Shown here: one piece after another, positions 1-7,024 of the stretch
Numbering within the stretch: position 1 is the stretch's first letter
Layout: every line of letters starts with the position of its first letter
Assembly (NCBI GenBank): GCA_041687095.1
Contig: JAWLCQ010000042.1
Span: 1 to 31,491, forward strand
Direction: 5' to 3'
DNA length: 31,491 bases
Source: JAWLCQ01 sp041687095
GTDB taxonomy: Bacteria; Planctomycetota; Phycisphaerae; SM23-33
Program-made: the position numbers and the translations under genes
The notes under the pieces: model-generated
Databases searched by the model: none
The model's input: only the letters and a program-made list of their open reading frames with translations
What the model was told of the DNA's origin: nothing

Positions 1-82
1 GCTGGCCCGGGGGCCGCAGCACCCCCAAGCGGAAAACAGCGCCGCTTGAGGGTGGCACCCACGCCATACCGTGAACGGATAC
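1..82. repeat. Right half of a GGTGGCACCC hairpin repeat (copy 1)
   Basis: This stretch contains an inner hairpin (CCAAGCGG/CCGCTTGA type), the string GAGGGTGGCACCC, and an outer motif GTGAACGGATAC at 71-82. The same order, reverse-complemented, recurs at 27415-27546, where the outer motif reads GTAACCGTTCAC and both halves of a large palindrome are present. Only the right half is in view here, because the window begins inside the element. Confidence 0.7.
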
Positions 83-121
83 AAAGGCTCACAACCACGC
101 GCTCCTGCGTTCGCTTGCATT

Positions 122-502
122 TCAGGATGCCTGCGACTTCCGAAGAATCGCGCCACAGATACTCATCAACTCATGCGCTTCCTGCGACAGGCGGCGGCGT
201 TCGGTCTCGACGCTCTGGTCGTCGCCCGTGTCGAGCAGCCGCAGCCAGAAGCGGCACTCCTTCGACTCCTTGCGGGAGATCTTCACCCGCATCAGGAAGT
301 CTTTCTTGCTCAGCGCCTCGTTGGCTTCGATGTAGTTCGCGCCAACCGATCCGCTCGACCTGATCAGTTGCCGCCCGTCCTCTAGGTTCGCCAGCGTCCT
401 CGGGAGCCGCTTCACCAACGCCCGGCAGTCCTGGGCAAAGCGGAACGTCCGCTCCTCCAGGTCATACCGCGTACCGCTGTTTCCGGTCCCGTCCACCGTC
501 AT
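122..502 (-). CDS. Four-helix bundle protein of the S23/IVS (TIGR02436) family
   Basis: A protein of about 126 residues, typical for the family of S23 proteins first found encoded in 23S rRNA intervening sequences and related in fold to the Avd accessory proteins of diversity-generating retroelements. Diagnostic stretches are RTFRFAQDCRALVKRLPR, LIRSSGSVGANYIEANEA and FLMRVKISRKESKECRFWL, matching the conserved helices. The exact function of free-standing members is unknown; a nucleic-acid-binding role is inferred from the basic bundle. I chose the ATG at 502 because GGGAGG precedes it by 5 bases; an in-frame ATG at 526 lacks a good ribosome site. It is not in an rRNA operon and no reverse transcriptase is nearby. 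Repeat arms lie on both sides (564-630 upstream and 1-82 downstream), which may matter for how it moved here. Confidence 0.85.
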   Translation of the reverse strand: MTVDGTGNSGTRYDLEERTFRFAQDCRALVKRLPRTLANLEDGRQLIRSSGSVGANYIEANEALSKKDFLMRVKISRKESKECRFWLRLLDTGDDQSVETERRRLSQEAHELMSICGAILRKSQAS

Positions 503-563
503 CAGCGCCTCCCACAACGTGCCCATCGGTCACGCTCGCCCACGCCAGTACAGCCGGCCATCT

Positions 564-630
564 TCGTTTTGAATTTCGAACTTCCGATTTCGAATTTGTT
601 TCGAATTTCGAACTTCGGATTTCGAGTTTT
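564..630. repeat. Solo arm of the AAATCCG heptamer repeat family
   Basis: A degenerate 7-bp periodic array of TTTCGAA/TTTCGGA units fills the gap between the rnfC stop codon and the S23-type gene. It ends one base before the rnfC TAG, so the repeat directly abuts the gene end. It belongs to the same family as the composite elements at 2535-2730 and 9668-9857, but has no inverted partner here. Confidence 0.75.
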
Positions 631-631
631 C

Positions 632-1987
632 CTACTCCCGCGGCATCTGGACCTTGCCCATGCGGATGAGCTGCACCAGCGGGATGCCCGCCGGGCACGC
701 CCACGCGCAGCAGCCGCACTCGCAGCACGCCTGCATGTGGTAGCGCTTCGCCAGGGCCCAGTCCTTGTTGCGGGCGGCGAGGGCGATCTTGGTGGGCACC
801 AGGTGCAGGGGGCACACGTCCACGCACCGCCCGCAGCGGACGCAGGGAGTTTCCTCGGCCTGCTGGACGTCGGCGGCGGTGAGGCACAGCACCCCGCTGG
901 TGCCCTTGGTCACCGGAATGTCCAGCGACCCCAGGGCGAAGCCCATCATCGGACCGCCCGCCACCACGCGGGCGGTCTGGTCAATCAGGCCTCCGCAGAA
1001 GGCGATGAGGTCGGCGTAGGTGGCCCCGATGGGGACGAGGAGGTTCTTGGGCTCGCGGATCGCCGACCCCGTCACCGTCACCACGCGGTGGGTGAGGGGT
1101 TTGCCCCGCAGGACCGCGCGGGCGACGGCGGCGGCGGTTCCGACGTTCATCACCACCACGCCCACGTCCAGCGGCAAGCCCCCGGTGGGGATCTCGCGCT
1201 TCAGGACGGCCGGGACCACCTGCCGCTCGCCCCCCATGGGGTACTTGGTCTTGACGACTGCGACCTGGACCTTGGTGCCCTGGGCGGCGCGTTGGAGGGC
1301 GTCGGCGGCGGCGGGTTTGTTGTCCTCGATGGCGATGACGACCCGCTGGGCCCGCACGGCGTGGGCGGCGAGCAGGGCCCCGGTGATGATGGGGCGGGGG
1401 AACTCGAGCATCACGCGGTAGTCGGCCGTCAGGTACGGCTCGCACTCGCAGCCGTTGAGCAGGAGGGTGTCAACGGGCTTCTTTTCGTTGTAGGTGAGCT
1501 TGACGTGGGTGGGGAAGGCCGCCCCGCCGAGCCCGACGAGGCCGGCCTCGCGGACGGCGGCGACGATGGCCTTGGGGTCGCGCGCGTCGAGGCCGTCGGT
1601 CGGCCAGTCCCCGCCATAGATCTCCTCCAGCAGCGCCAGCGGTTCGGGCTGGTCGGGGCCGGTCTGGATGGGCACCGTCTGCACGTGCCGCCCGTTGGGC
1701 AGCGTGGTGACGGAGTCCTTCAGGACGGTCCCGGCAACGGGGGAGTGGACGGGGGCGGAGATGAAGGCGGGGTTGTCGCCGATCTTCTCCCCGGCGGCGA
1801 CCTCCTGCTTGAGCTTGACCAGCGGAGTGCAGGGGGCCCCGGTGTGCTGCAGCATGGGCAGGACAAGCTGCGCGGGGGCGGGGAGCGGTTCGATGGGCTG
1901 GTTCTCCGCCAGCGTCTTGCCCTCGGACGGGTGGATGCCGCGGGCGAACGTTCCCTTGCCCGGAAGGTCTTTCAGCGCCTGCGCCAT
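632..1987 (-). CDS. rnfC: RnfC-like electron transport complex subunit
   Basis: This 451-residue protein matches RnfC/RsxC, the peripheral NADH-oxidising, FMN- and iron-sulfur-binding subunit of the Rnf ion-translocating ferredoxin:NAD oxidoreductase. Visible features are an N-terminal RnfC barrel-sandwich-like region (GKGTFARGIHPSEGK), the glycine-rich nucleotide segment GLVGLGGAAFPTHVK, the NGCECEPYLTADYR motif, an SLBB-like region, and two C-terminal 4Fe-4S motifs with cysteines at 382, 385, 388, 392 and 421, 424, 427, 431, each followed by proline. The ATG at 1987 follows GAGG; the reading frame stays open far upstream, but that part is not conserved. In most Rnf operons rnfD, G, E, A and B follow rnfC. 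Here the next gene downstream is an S23-type gene, so the partner subunits must be elsewhere or absent. A stand-alone RnfC-like oxidoreductase cannot be excluded. Confidence 0.88.
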   Translation of the reverse strand: MAQALKDLPGKGTFARGIHPSEGKTLAENQPIEPLPAPAQLVLPMLQHTGAPCTPLVKLKQEVAAGEKIGDNPAFISAPVHSPVAGTVLKDSVTTLPNGRHVQTVPIQTGPDQPEPLALLEEIYGGDWPTDGLDARDPKAIVAAVREAGLVGLGGAAFPTHVKLTYNEKKPVDTLLLNGCECEPYLTADYRVMLEFPRPIITGALLAAHAVRAQRVVIAIEDNKPAAADALQRAAQGTKVQVAVVKTKYPMGGERQVVPAVLKREIPTGGLPLDVGVVVMNVGTAAAVARAVLRGKPLTHRVVTVTGSAIREPKNLLVPIGATYADLIAFCGGLIDQTARVVAGGPMMGFALGSLDIPVTKGTSGVLCLTAADVQQAEETPCVRCGRCVDVCPLHLVPTKIALAARNKDWALAKRYHMQACCECGCCAWACPAGIPLVQLIRMGKVQMPRE

Positions 1988-2058
1988 GGGTATCCTCGAA
2001 TCTCGGTCGAAGGGCGAAGGGGCTCGCCCTTCGCGCGTGGTGTTTACTGCTGCGGAGG

Positions 2059-2373
2059 TCAGGAGGCGTCCACGTCGTGCCCGCACGCCACGGCCTGGCC
2101 GCTTCGCCGCTGGCACCAGCGGGACACGATCACGCCGCCCGCCAAGCCGGCGAAGAACCCGACGAGGGCCCCGAGGGCCTCTCCGCCCGCTCCGGGCCCC
2201 CCGACGAACGCCCCGGTGATGGCCAGGGCGAGCGGGGCCAAGAACAGCCCGGCCGCTCCCCCCGCCAACCGCCAGCCGCGCGGTCCCTCCGCGCGGTCCA
2301 GAATGGCCCCGATGCGGCAGCAGTGGCACTGCCCGTCGCAGGAGGGTTCCTCAGGCTGTCGTACGTCGGTCAT
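2059..2373 (-). CDS. Small cysteine-rich membrane protein upstream of rnfC
   Basis: A 104-residue protein with an N-terminal cysteine cluster (CDGQCHCC), then two hydrophobic segments separated by a short glycine-rich loop (around residues 35-55 and 63-80), then a tail with two more cysteines. I do not recognise a family. It lies 71 bases upstream of rnfC on the same strand, with an AGGA ribosome site before the ATG at 2373, so the two are probably cotranscribed. Its size, two membrane spans and cysteine-rich end recall RseC/MucC proteins that accompany Rnf/Rsx genes in other bacteria, but that is only an analogy from context. GC-rich composition makes chance open frames common, so existence of the gene is likely rather than certain. 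Confidence 0.6.
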   Translation of the reverse strand: MTDVRQPEEPSCDGQCHCCRIGAILDRAEGPRGWRLAGGAAGLFLAPLALAITGAFVGGPGAGGEALGALVGFFAGLAGGVIVSRWCQRRSGQAVACGHDVDAS

Positions 2374-2534
2374 GGTTCCTACACGCCTCGTGTGATCCAG
2401 CGGATGGCATGGAAACGCATATCTTAGCACCGGCGAGGAGGCGTTGTAAAGACCGTGTGACCCGACTGCGCGACCCGAAGGGTCGGCGGGACCCGACCGG
2501 GGCAGGGCTCTCTTCCGGCCATGCCCTCAGACCC

Positions 2535-2730
2535 GTCCAAATCCGAAATCCGAAGCACGAAATCCGAAACAAACCCGAAATCCAAAGGACCGAAATCCGA
2601 AACGCGGAACCTTCGGACGAAGCGTCAACGGCTCCTTCCATCCCCGGCGGGCAGGGGCTTGTTTCCGTCATTTGAATTTGCTGTCTTGAATTTGTTTCGG
2701 ATTTTGGATTTCGGGTTTCGGATTCGGTTT
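2535..2730 (+). repeat. Composite heptamer element, complete copy 1
   Basis: Left arm (2535-2603) has repeated AAATCCG units. The core (2604 to about 2670) begins GCGGAACCTTCGGACG. The right arm (about 2671-2730) is built of TTTCGGA/TTGAATT units in the opposite sense. The same arm-core-arm order, including the GCGGAACCTTCGGACG string, occurs reversed at 9668-9857. Translated in one frame, both copies give nearly the same peptide (NPKHEIRNKPEIQRTEIRN), so databases may hold spurious proteins from this element. No coding sequence is evident between 2374 and 2757. Confidence 0.85.
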
Positions 2731-2757
2731 TTTGCAGACATATCTGGATTCCTCCTC

Positions 2758-2786
2758 TTGTCTCCTTAGGGTCCATATGCTAGGAT
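2758..2786 (+). promoter_or_regulatory. Candidate sigma-70-type promoter for the 2.8-3.1 kb RNA
   Basis: TTGTCT at 2758-2763 and TAGGAT at 2781-2786 are separated by exactly 17 bases; each matches the consensus at four of six positions. Predicted transcription start is near 2793, shortly before the first stable hairpin. Confidence 0.4.
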
Positions 2787-2792
2787 GATGAA

Positions 2793-3086
2793 TAGGAACG
2801 GTGCGATCTCCTACTCCGTTCCCCTGCGTCCGCCCGAGGGCGGACTCAGGAGCGGGCCCCCGGAGGCGTCCGGGGGTTGGTAGCCCGGCGGCACCCGTCG
2901 GACGGCCTTTGCGTCCGCCGAGCGGCGACGGCTGGGCGGGACCCGATACGAGAGGAGGTGGTCAGTGTGTAAATGCCTACGAGGTGACACTCTCTAGGCG
3001 AGAGACGCACCCGCTTGGGGTGAGTCACTGAAATTCGAGTCGAGCCCGCCGGGCCGCACAGCCCGGTGGGCTCGACGCTTTTTTGC
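2793..3086 (+). ncRNA. Candidate structured RNA ending in a strong terminator
   Basis: No convincing protein is encoded between the candidate promoter and the terminator. The strand can form successive hairpins: GGAACGG/CCGTTCC (2795-2801 with 2816-2822), GTCCGCC/GGCGGAC (2828-2834 with 2839-2845), CCCCCGGA/TCCGGGGG with a GGCG loop (2857-2876), and CGGACG/CGTCCG (2899-2917). A three-way junction follows: GTGAC 2984-2988 pairs with GTCAC 3024-3028 and encloses TCTCT/AGAGA and CACCC/GGGTG hairpins. The segment around 2857-2905 resembles part of the hypF insertion at 24431-24480, so the 5' half may be a dispersed repeat and the true RNA may be only about 2925-3086. A tiny frame starting GTG at 2965 after AGGAGG encodes only about 10 residues before TAG; a leader peptide is an alternative reading. 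I recognise no known RNA family (not RNase P, SRP, tmRNA or 6S by visible motifs). Confidence 0.4.
3039..3084 (+). terminator. Strong intrinsic terminator
   Basis: A 16-bp stem (3039-3054 with 3061-3076, one G-T wobble) closes a 6-base loop and is followed after two bases by six T residues (3079-3084). It must end a plus-strand transcript, yet no plus-strand protein gene lies upstream, which is the main support for an RNA gene here. Confidence 0.85.
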
Positions 3087-3142
3087 GCCCCCGCCCCCAA
3101 GCCCGGTACTCGAGGCCATCGCGAAGTCGCAGTTGCGGGCGC

Positions 3143-3167
3143 CACGGCTGCGCTGTTTGCAGCCGTG
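3143..3167. repeat. CACGGCTGC hairpin repeat
   Basis: CACGGCTGC at 3143-3151 and GCAGCCGTG at 3159-3167 form a short hairpin. Related copies lie at about 14080-14125, 19166-19190 and 28850-28858. The rest of 3085-3248 is GC-rich with no gene that I can support. Confidence 0.65.
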
Positions 3168-3248
3168 CTCGCACGAGCGCGCGGGGGAACATGGCGGCGG
3201 ATGGCGCAGCCGCACCGCCCGCCCCCCCACTTCACGCCGGGCCGGTCA

Positions 3249-5675
3249 TCAATGGGCCGCCGGCCCGACCGTGCTCGTGGCCCGCCGGCGGCGGAGGCCC
3301 AGGGCGACGAGGACCAGCAGCAGCCCGCCCGTCGCGGGCTCGGGGACCGGCTGCGGAGCGGTGGGCGTTGCCCCGTAGAACGTCCCCAGCAGCGTCAGGT
3401 CGTCCAGGTCCACCGCCCCGTCCCCGGTGAAATCGCCGTGCTCCCAGCCCATGCCCGAACTCGCCCCGTAGAACGTCCCCAGGATCGTCAGGTCGTCCAG
3501 GTCCACGTCGAGGTCGCAGTCCGTGTCCCCCCGCCACGTGCACGCCAAACGCACCTCGCTGTCGAAGGGGTAGTACGCACCGACGACGGTGCGGTTCCCG
3601 GTCAGGTCGCCCGTGATGCGGCCCGACGCGATCCAGGAGGTGATGACGCTCCAAAGCCCCGCCCCGTTCACCGGATCCTCGAAGACCACCCGGCTGCCCG
3701 ACAGGTCGAGCGTGGCGCCCCACACGACTTTGAGCCCGCCGGTGACGCGGGTGGTCTGCCCGCTGCCCTCGACGACCCAGTGGCCTCGGAGGTCCAGCGT
3801 GCCGCACTCGATCCGGGCCTCCCCCGTCCGCAGTTGCGATCCGGCGTACACCCGCACCGCCGTCGGGGCCACCACTGTGCCCCCGTTGGCAAGGCGGAGC
3901 GTACCCGCACCGCCCGCGACCGTCGCCGTGCCCCCCACGAAGATCGAGTCCGTCGCTGTCCACGACGCCCCCGCCCCGTCCACGTTCCCGTCCCCCACAC
4001 TGCCCGGGGAGTACCCGAGGAACGCCGACCGGCACGTCACGCGCCCGTTGCCCGACACGTCCACGCGCCCGCTGCCGTTGTACCCGCCGTAGAGATCCCC
4101 GCCCACCGACACCTGCGCCCCGCCGTCCAGCAGCACCCCGGTGGGCGTGTCCACCCCCACGCGGAGGTCGCGCGCGACCGTCAGCGGGATGGTGGGGTCC
4201 ACGGTGAACGCGATGGGCCCCAGAAGCCCCAGGCTGCCCGCGTGGCCGATCTCCAAACTGCCGGGCCAGGCGAGCGACAGCGCCTCGCCCGCGAGGGCGT
4301 TGACGCGGAGGACGGACTGCGGCTGCGCCGAGACGCTCGCCCCCGGGTCGATCTGCAGCGTGCCCGCGACGAGCGTTCCGTCAGTGACCGACAAGGTCCC
4401 GCTCCCCGCGACGTGGAGGGTTCCGTCGGTCCCGAACGTGCTGTGCTGGGACACGCGGACCTCCCCGGTGTGCGTCCCGCCGATGCGGCAGTTCCCGTCG
4501 AGGCGGGCGTTGGCGAGCCACGCCACGTCCAGCCGCGGGGCGCCCGGCCCGTCGATAACGAAGTCCCCACCGTCGCAGTCGATGTCCCCGCCCGCGACAC
4601 GCAGGTGGCCGCTGTCAAAGCTGAACGCCGCCCCGCTGCTCAGCAACAGCGAGCGGGTGGTGACGTTGGCATCGGCGATGGTCAACGACCCGCCGTCCCA
4701 CACCCGCAGATCCCAGGCGATGTCGGCCGTCGCCCCGTCGCGGATGGTGAGCGACCCCGTCCCGCCCGGACCCGTCTCCCCGCCCCCGACGTACACGCTG
4801 GACCCGCAGGCCCACTGCGTGGCGGTTCCGTCAGGGGCGGCGCCTTCGATGGTCAGCGACCCCTGCGAGCCCGCCTGGGCCCCGATGGCGGCGTACCCGG
4901 TGTAGAGGCGCGCCCCGGCCTGGACGGAGACGGTCCCATCGCCCGCGTCCCCGACCACGAGGCCCCAGGGGGCGTCGTAGGCGGTGTTGTCCCCATGCAC
5001 GCGGACGGTCCCGACGGCGTTGCCGTCCATGCCCACGGTGTCGAACCCGCCCTGGACGCTCGCGCCCTGGTCCACGGTCAGCACGGCCGGTCCGTCGACG
5101 CCCACGACCATGCCCCAGGTGGACCGCAGCGTGGACCCGCTGCCGCGGACGAGGGCGTTGGCGTCGGCGGAGGGGGCGAGGGCGAGGTAGGTCTCGCTGT
5201 GGGTGACGGCCCCGCGGTCGGTGACGTGCAGCGTGCCCTGCCCGAGGACCCCGAGGTACAGCGGCCCGGTCCCGATCCAGTTGGCGTCCTGGGCGACGGT
5301 GAGCGTGCCCTGCGAGCCGCCGAGGTAGCCGACGAAGGTGTTCCCGTCGCGGAGAGTGGCGAAGTCGGTGAGCGCGAACGTCCCGACCCCCGTCCCCCCG
5401 ACGCACAGGTCGGCGAAGGTGGCGGCGGCCCCGGCGGCGGTGACGGTGACCGAGCCCCCGTCGCTCACGAACACATCCGCCGTCGCCGTGGGATCGGCCG
5501 CGGTGACGGTGAGCGCATCGCTCGCCGCCGGTCCGCCGTCGGGGCTCCAGTTGGCGGGGTCGTACCAGTCGATCCCGTTCCCGGTCCCGTCCCAGGAGCG
5601 CGTGTCCGCCAACGCGGCGGCGGCCGTCATCGCAAGCATCACCACGATCGTGCCGCGTGCAATGTGCCCGTGCAT
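3249..5675 (-). CDS. Secreted adhesin-like repeat protein with dockerin-like segment and PEP-CTERM tail
   Basis: An 808-residue exported protein. Residues 1-23 are a signal peptide (ending AAAALA before DT). Most of the chain is a long series of degenerate glycine-rich beta-strand repeats of the form G.GTLTV..G, resembling autotransporter passenger and PEP-CTERM beta-helix proteins. Residues about 715-770 hold two acidic repeats ending LDDLTILGTFYGA and LDDLTLLGTFYGA, a dockerin I-like calcium-binding pair. The C-terminus has VPEPATGG at 777, a hydrophobic span and RRRR, the PEP-CTERM signal recognised by exosortase, plus 14 extra residues. The ATG at 5675 follows GGGAGGA. It lies 89 bases downstream of the pseudopilin-like gene on the same strand. 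The likely location is the cell surface or extracellular matrix; the ligand is unknown. Confidence 0.85.
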   Translation of the reverse strand: MHGHIARGTIVVMLAMTAAAALADTRSWDGTGNGIDWYDPANWSPDGGPAASDALTVTAADPTATADVFVSDGGSVTVTAAGAAATFADLCVGGTGVGTFALTDFATLRDGNTFVGYLGGSQGTLTVAQDANWIGTGPLYLGVLGQGTLHVTDRGAVTHSETYLALAPSADANALVRGSGSTLRSTWGMVVGVDGPAVLTVDQGASVQGGFDTVGMDGNAVGTVRVHGDNTAYDAPWGLVVGDAGDGTVSVQAGARLYTGYAAIGAQAGSQGSLTIEGAAPDGTATQWACGSSVYVGGGETGPGGTGSLTIRDGATADIAWDLRVWDGGSLTIADANVTTRSLLLSSGAAFSFDSGHLRVAGGDIDCDGGDFVIDGPGAPRLDVAWLANARLDGNCRIGGTHTGEVRVSQHSTFGTDGTLHVAGSGTLSVTDGTLVAGTLQIDPGASVSAQPQSVLRVNALAGEALSLAWPGSLEIGHAGSLGLLGPIAFTVDPTIPLTVARDLRVGVDTPTGVLLDGGAQVSVGGDLYGGYNGSGRVDVSGNGRVTCRSAFLGYSPGSVGDGNVDGAGASWTATDSIFVGGTATVAGGAGTLRLANGGTVVAPTAVRVYAGSQLRTGEARIECGTLDLRGHWVVEGSGQTTRVTGGLKVVWGATLDLSGSRVVFEDPVNGAGLWSVITSWIASGRITGDLTGNRTVVGAYYPFDSEVRLACTWRGDTDCDLDVDLDDLTILGTFYGASSGMGWEHGDFTGDGAVDLDDLTLLGTFYGATPTAPQPVPEPATGGLLLVLVALGLRRRRATSTVGPAAH

Positions 5676-5764
5676 CTCAGTCCTCCCTTATCGCAAGACG
5701 TGCGCGTCACGCACGCCGAGTTTCCAGGTTCGTCAGGGTTCCGCGAACGCAGGCCCGGGGCCGC

Positions 5765-6634
5765 TTACCAGTCCGCGGGCTTCTCGTCGAGCGTGTCGCC
5801 CCAGGGGAAGCGCGGTGCGTCGAACAGCTCCTGATCGAAGCTGTACCAGAAGCCCCAGCCCAAGTCGGCGTAATCAGGCCCTGAATCCCAGGGATAGGTC
5901 GTTACAAAGGACTCCCCCCCCCGTTCATTGTGGGGGTAGTAGTACCTGTCGCCCCACAGCCACACGGTGTAGTCCGTGTAGTTCTCCAGCGTGCGGGAGG
6001 ATCCATCGGAGGCGACGACGTTCAGGTCGACACCGCTGTTGAGGGGCCCGGAAGCGAACGATCCGCCGTGCATCTCCACGATGTCGGATTGGGTGGCGCT
6101 GTGCGGAAACGCGGCCAGCGTCTCCGCCATCATCAGTCGGCGGTCGCAGTAGACCTTGTCCTTGCGGCCGCTCCAGCGCAGACCGTAGCTGCCGAAGACG
6201 GTCTGGCTAGGGTTGTCCGTCCAGTCCGTCAGAGGAACCGAACGCAGATACGCGTACGTGTCGGCCGCGCGGGCCCAGCCGTTGCGCACCCGCGTTCCGG
6301 CGCAGATCAGCTCCCCGGGCTGCTCGATGTACCCGTCGTGGGCGACGAGGCCGGCGAAGTACAGGCGGTAGGGGTCGTTGGTCGACCACCGTCCGCAGTA
6401 CTGGGCCACCGATCCGCCCGTCCGCCTGTACGCCGCCACGCACGGGATCCAGTGCTTGTAGTCCAGGGCGTACAGTTCCGTGGCGCTGTAGAGGCTGCCC
6501 ATCTGCGCCTTGCACACGGCGATCCCGGTGCGGATCTTCGCCTGGCGCATGGCCTCGGCGGCGCTGAACAGCGCCAGCGACGACACCGCACTCACCACGA
6601 GCAACTCCGTGATCGTCAAACCCCGTCTTCGCAT
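5765..6634 (-). CDS. Pseudopilin-like (type IV prepilin signal, DUF1559-like) protein
   Basis: A 289-residue protein that begins MRRRGLTITELLVVSAVSS, a class III (type IV prepilin) signal: a basic leader, cleavage after glycine 5, glutamate at mature position 5, and a hydrophobic helix. The rest is a large tryptophan- and tyrosine-rich globular domain with few cysteines, as in the H-X9-DG/DUF1559 and type II secretion G-like proteins that are amplified in planctomycetes. The ATG at 6634 follows AAGGAG at good spacing. It precedes the PEP-CTERM gene in the same direction. Its function is inferred only from the family: surface assembly or secretion; no pilin assembly genes are in the window. 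Confidence 0.82.
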   Translation of the reverse strand: MRRRGLTITELLVVSAVSSLALFSAAEAMRQAKIRTGIAVCKAQMGSLYSATELYALDYKHWIPCVAAYRRTGGSVAQYCGRWSTNDPYRLYFAGLVAHDGYIEQPGELICAGTRVRNGWARAADTYAYLRSVPLTDWTDNPSQTVFGSYGLRWSGRKDKVYCDRRLMMAETLAAFPHSATQSDIVEMHGGSFASGPLNSGVDLNVVASDGSSRTLENYTDYTVWLWGDRYYYPHNERGGESFVTTYPWDSGPDYADLGWGFWYSFDQELFDAPRFPWGDTLDEKPADW

Positions 6635-7024
6635 GTGCGTGCTCCTTTGGCCCCTGCACCGGTGCGGAAGAGCCCGACCGCTGCTTCCCGTCCGTACACT
6701 CCTCCCGCCAAGGCACGACCCCGATGCTGCAAGGGAGTCCCCAAAGCGGAACATGCCGCGAATTCGCCGACCCCGTGCCCCAACATCTCCGCATCCGATG
6801 CTGCCCCAAGGCCGGAGCCGATCCGGCCCAATGATATGCCAAGTCCGCCGTTTCGGCAAGATCGGACTCCGAACGGATTTTGAAGGCGCCCGGAGGGATC
6901 CACAGGCCCGTTCCGATAGCGTGTCCCTTTCCCCCCGAACAGCCGACAATAGAGGTAGACCCCGACCGGTGGCGGCGGGCGGTCCTGGACCGCGCGCACG
7001 ACCGGGGACTGAAAGGAGCCTTCC
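6635..7024. other. 390-bp divergent intergenic region
   Basis: This gap lies between the divergently transcribed pseudopilin-like and PPK2 genes, so it should hold promoters for both. I see one short hairpin (GGCCGGA 6810-6816 with TCCGGCC 6822-6828) and no convincing -35/-10 pair or gene. Unlike most gaps in this window, I found none of the repeat families in it. Confidence 0.5.

Noticed and set aside
122..502. Diversity-generating retroelement (Avd homolog)
   Set aside because: No reverse transcriptase, template repeat or variable repeat is visible; the gene fits the general S23 family.
569..2395. Long plus-strand open frame over rnfC
   Set aside because: It is the complementary shadow of rnfC, with no recognisable domains and the skewed composition of an antisense frame.
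2409..2769. Small open frames with NPKHEIRNKPEIQ-like peptides
   Set aside because: They are translations of the dispersed heptamer element, not genes; the same peptide arises from the reversed copy at 9668-9857.
3066..5834. 922-residue plus-strand frame opposite the PEP-CTERM gene
   Set aside because: It is a shadow frame caused by high GC; the minus-strand protein has signal peptide, repeats and sorting tail.
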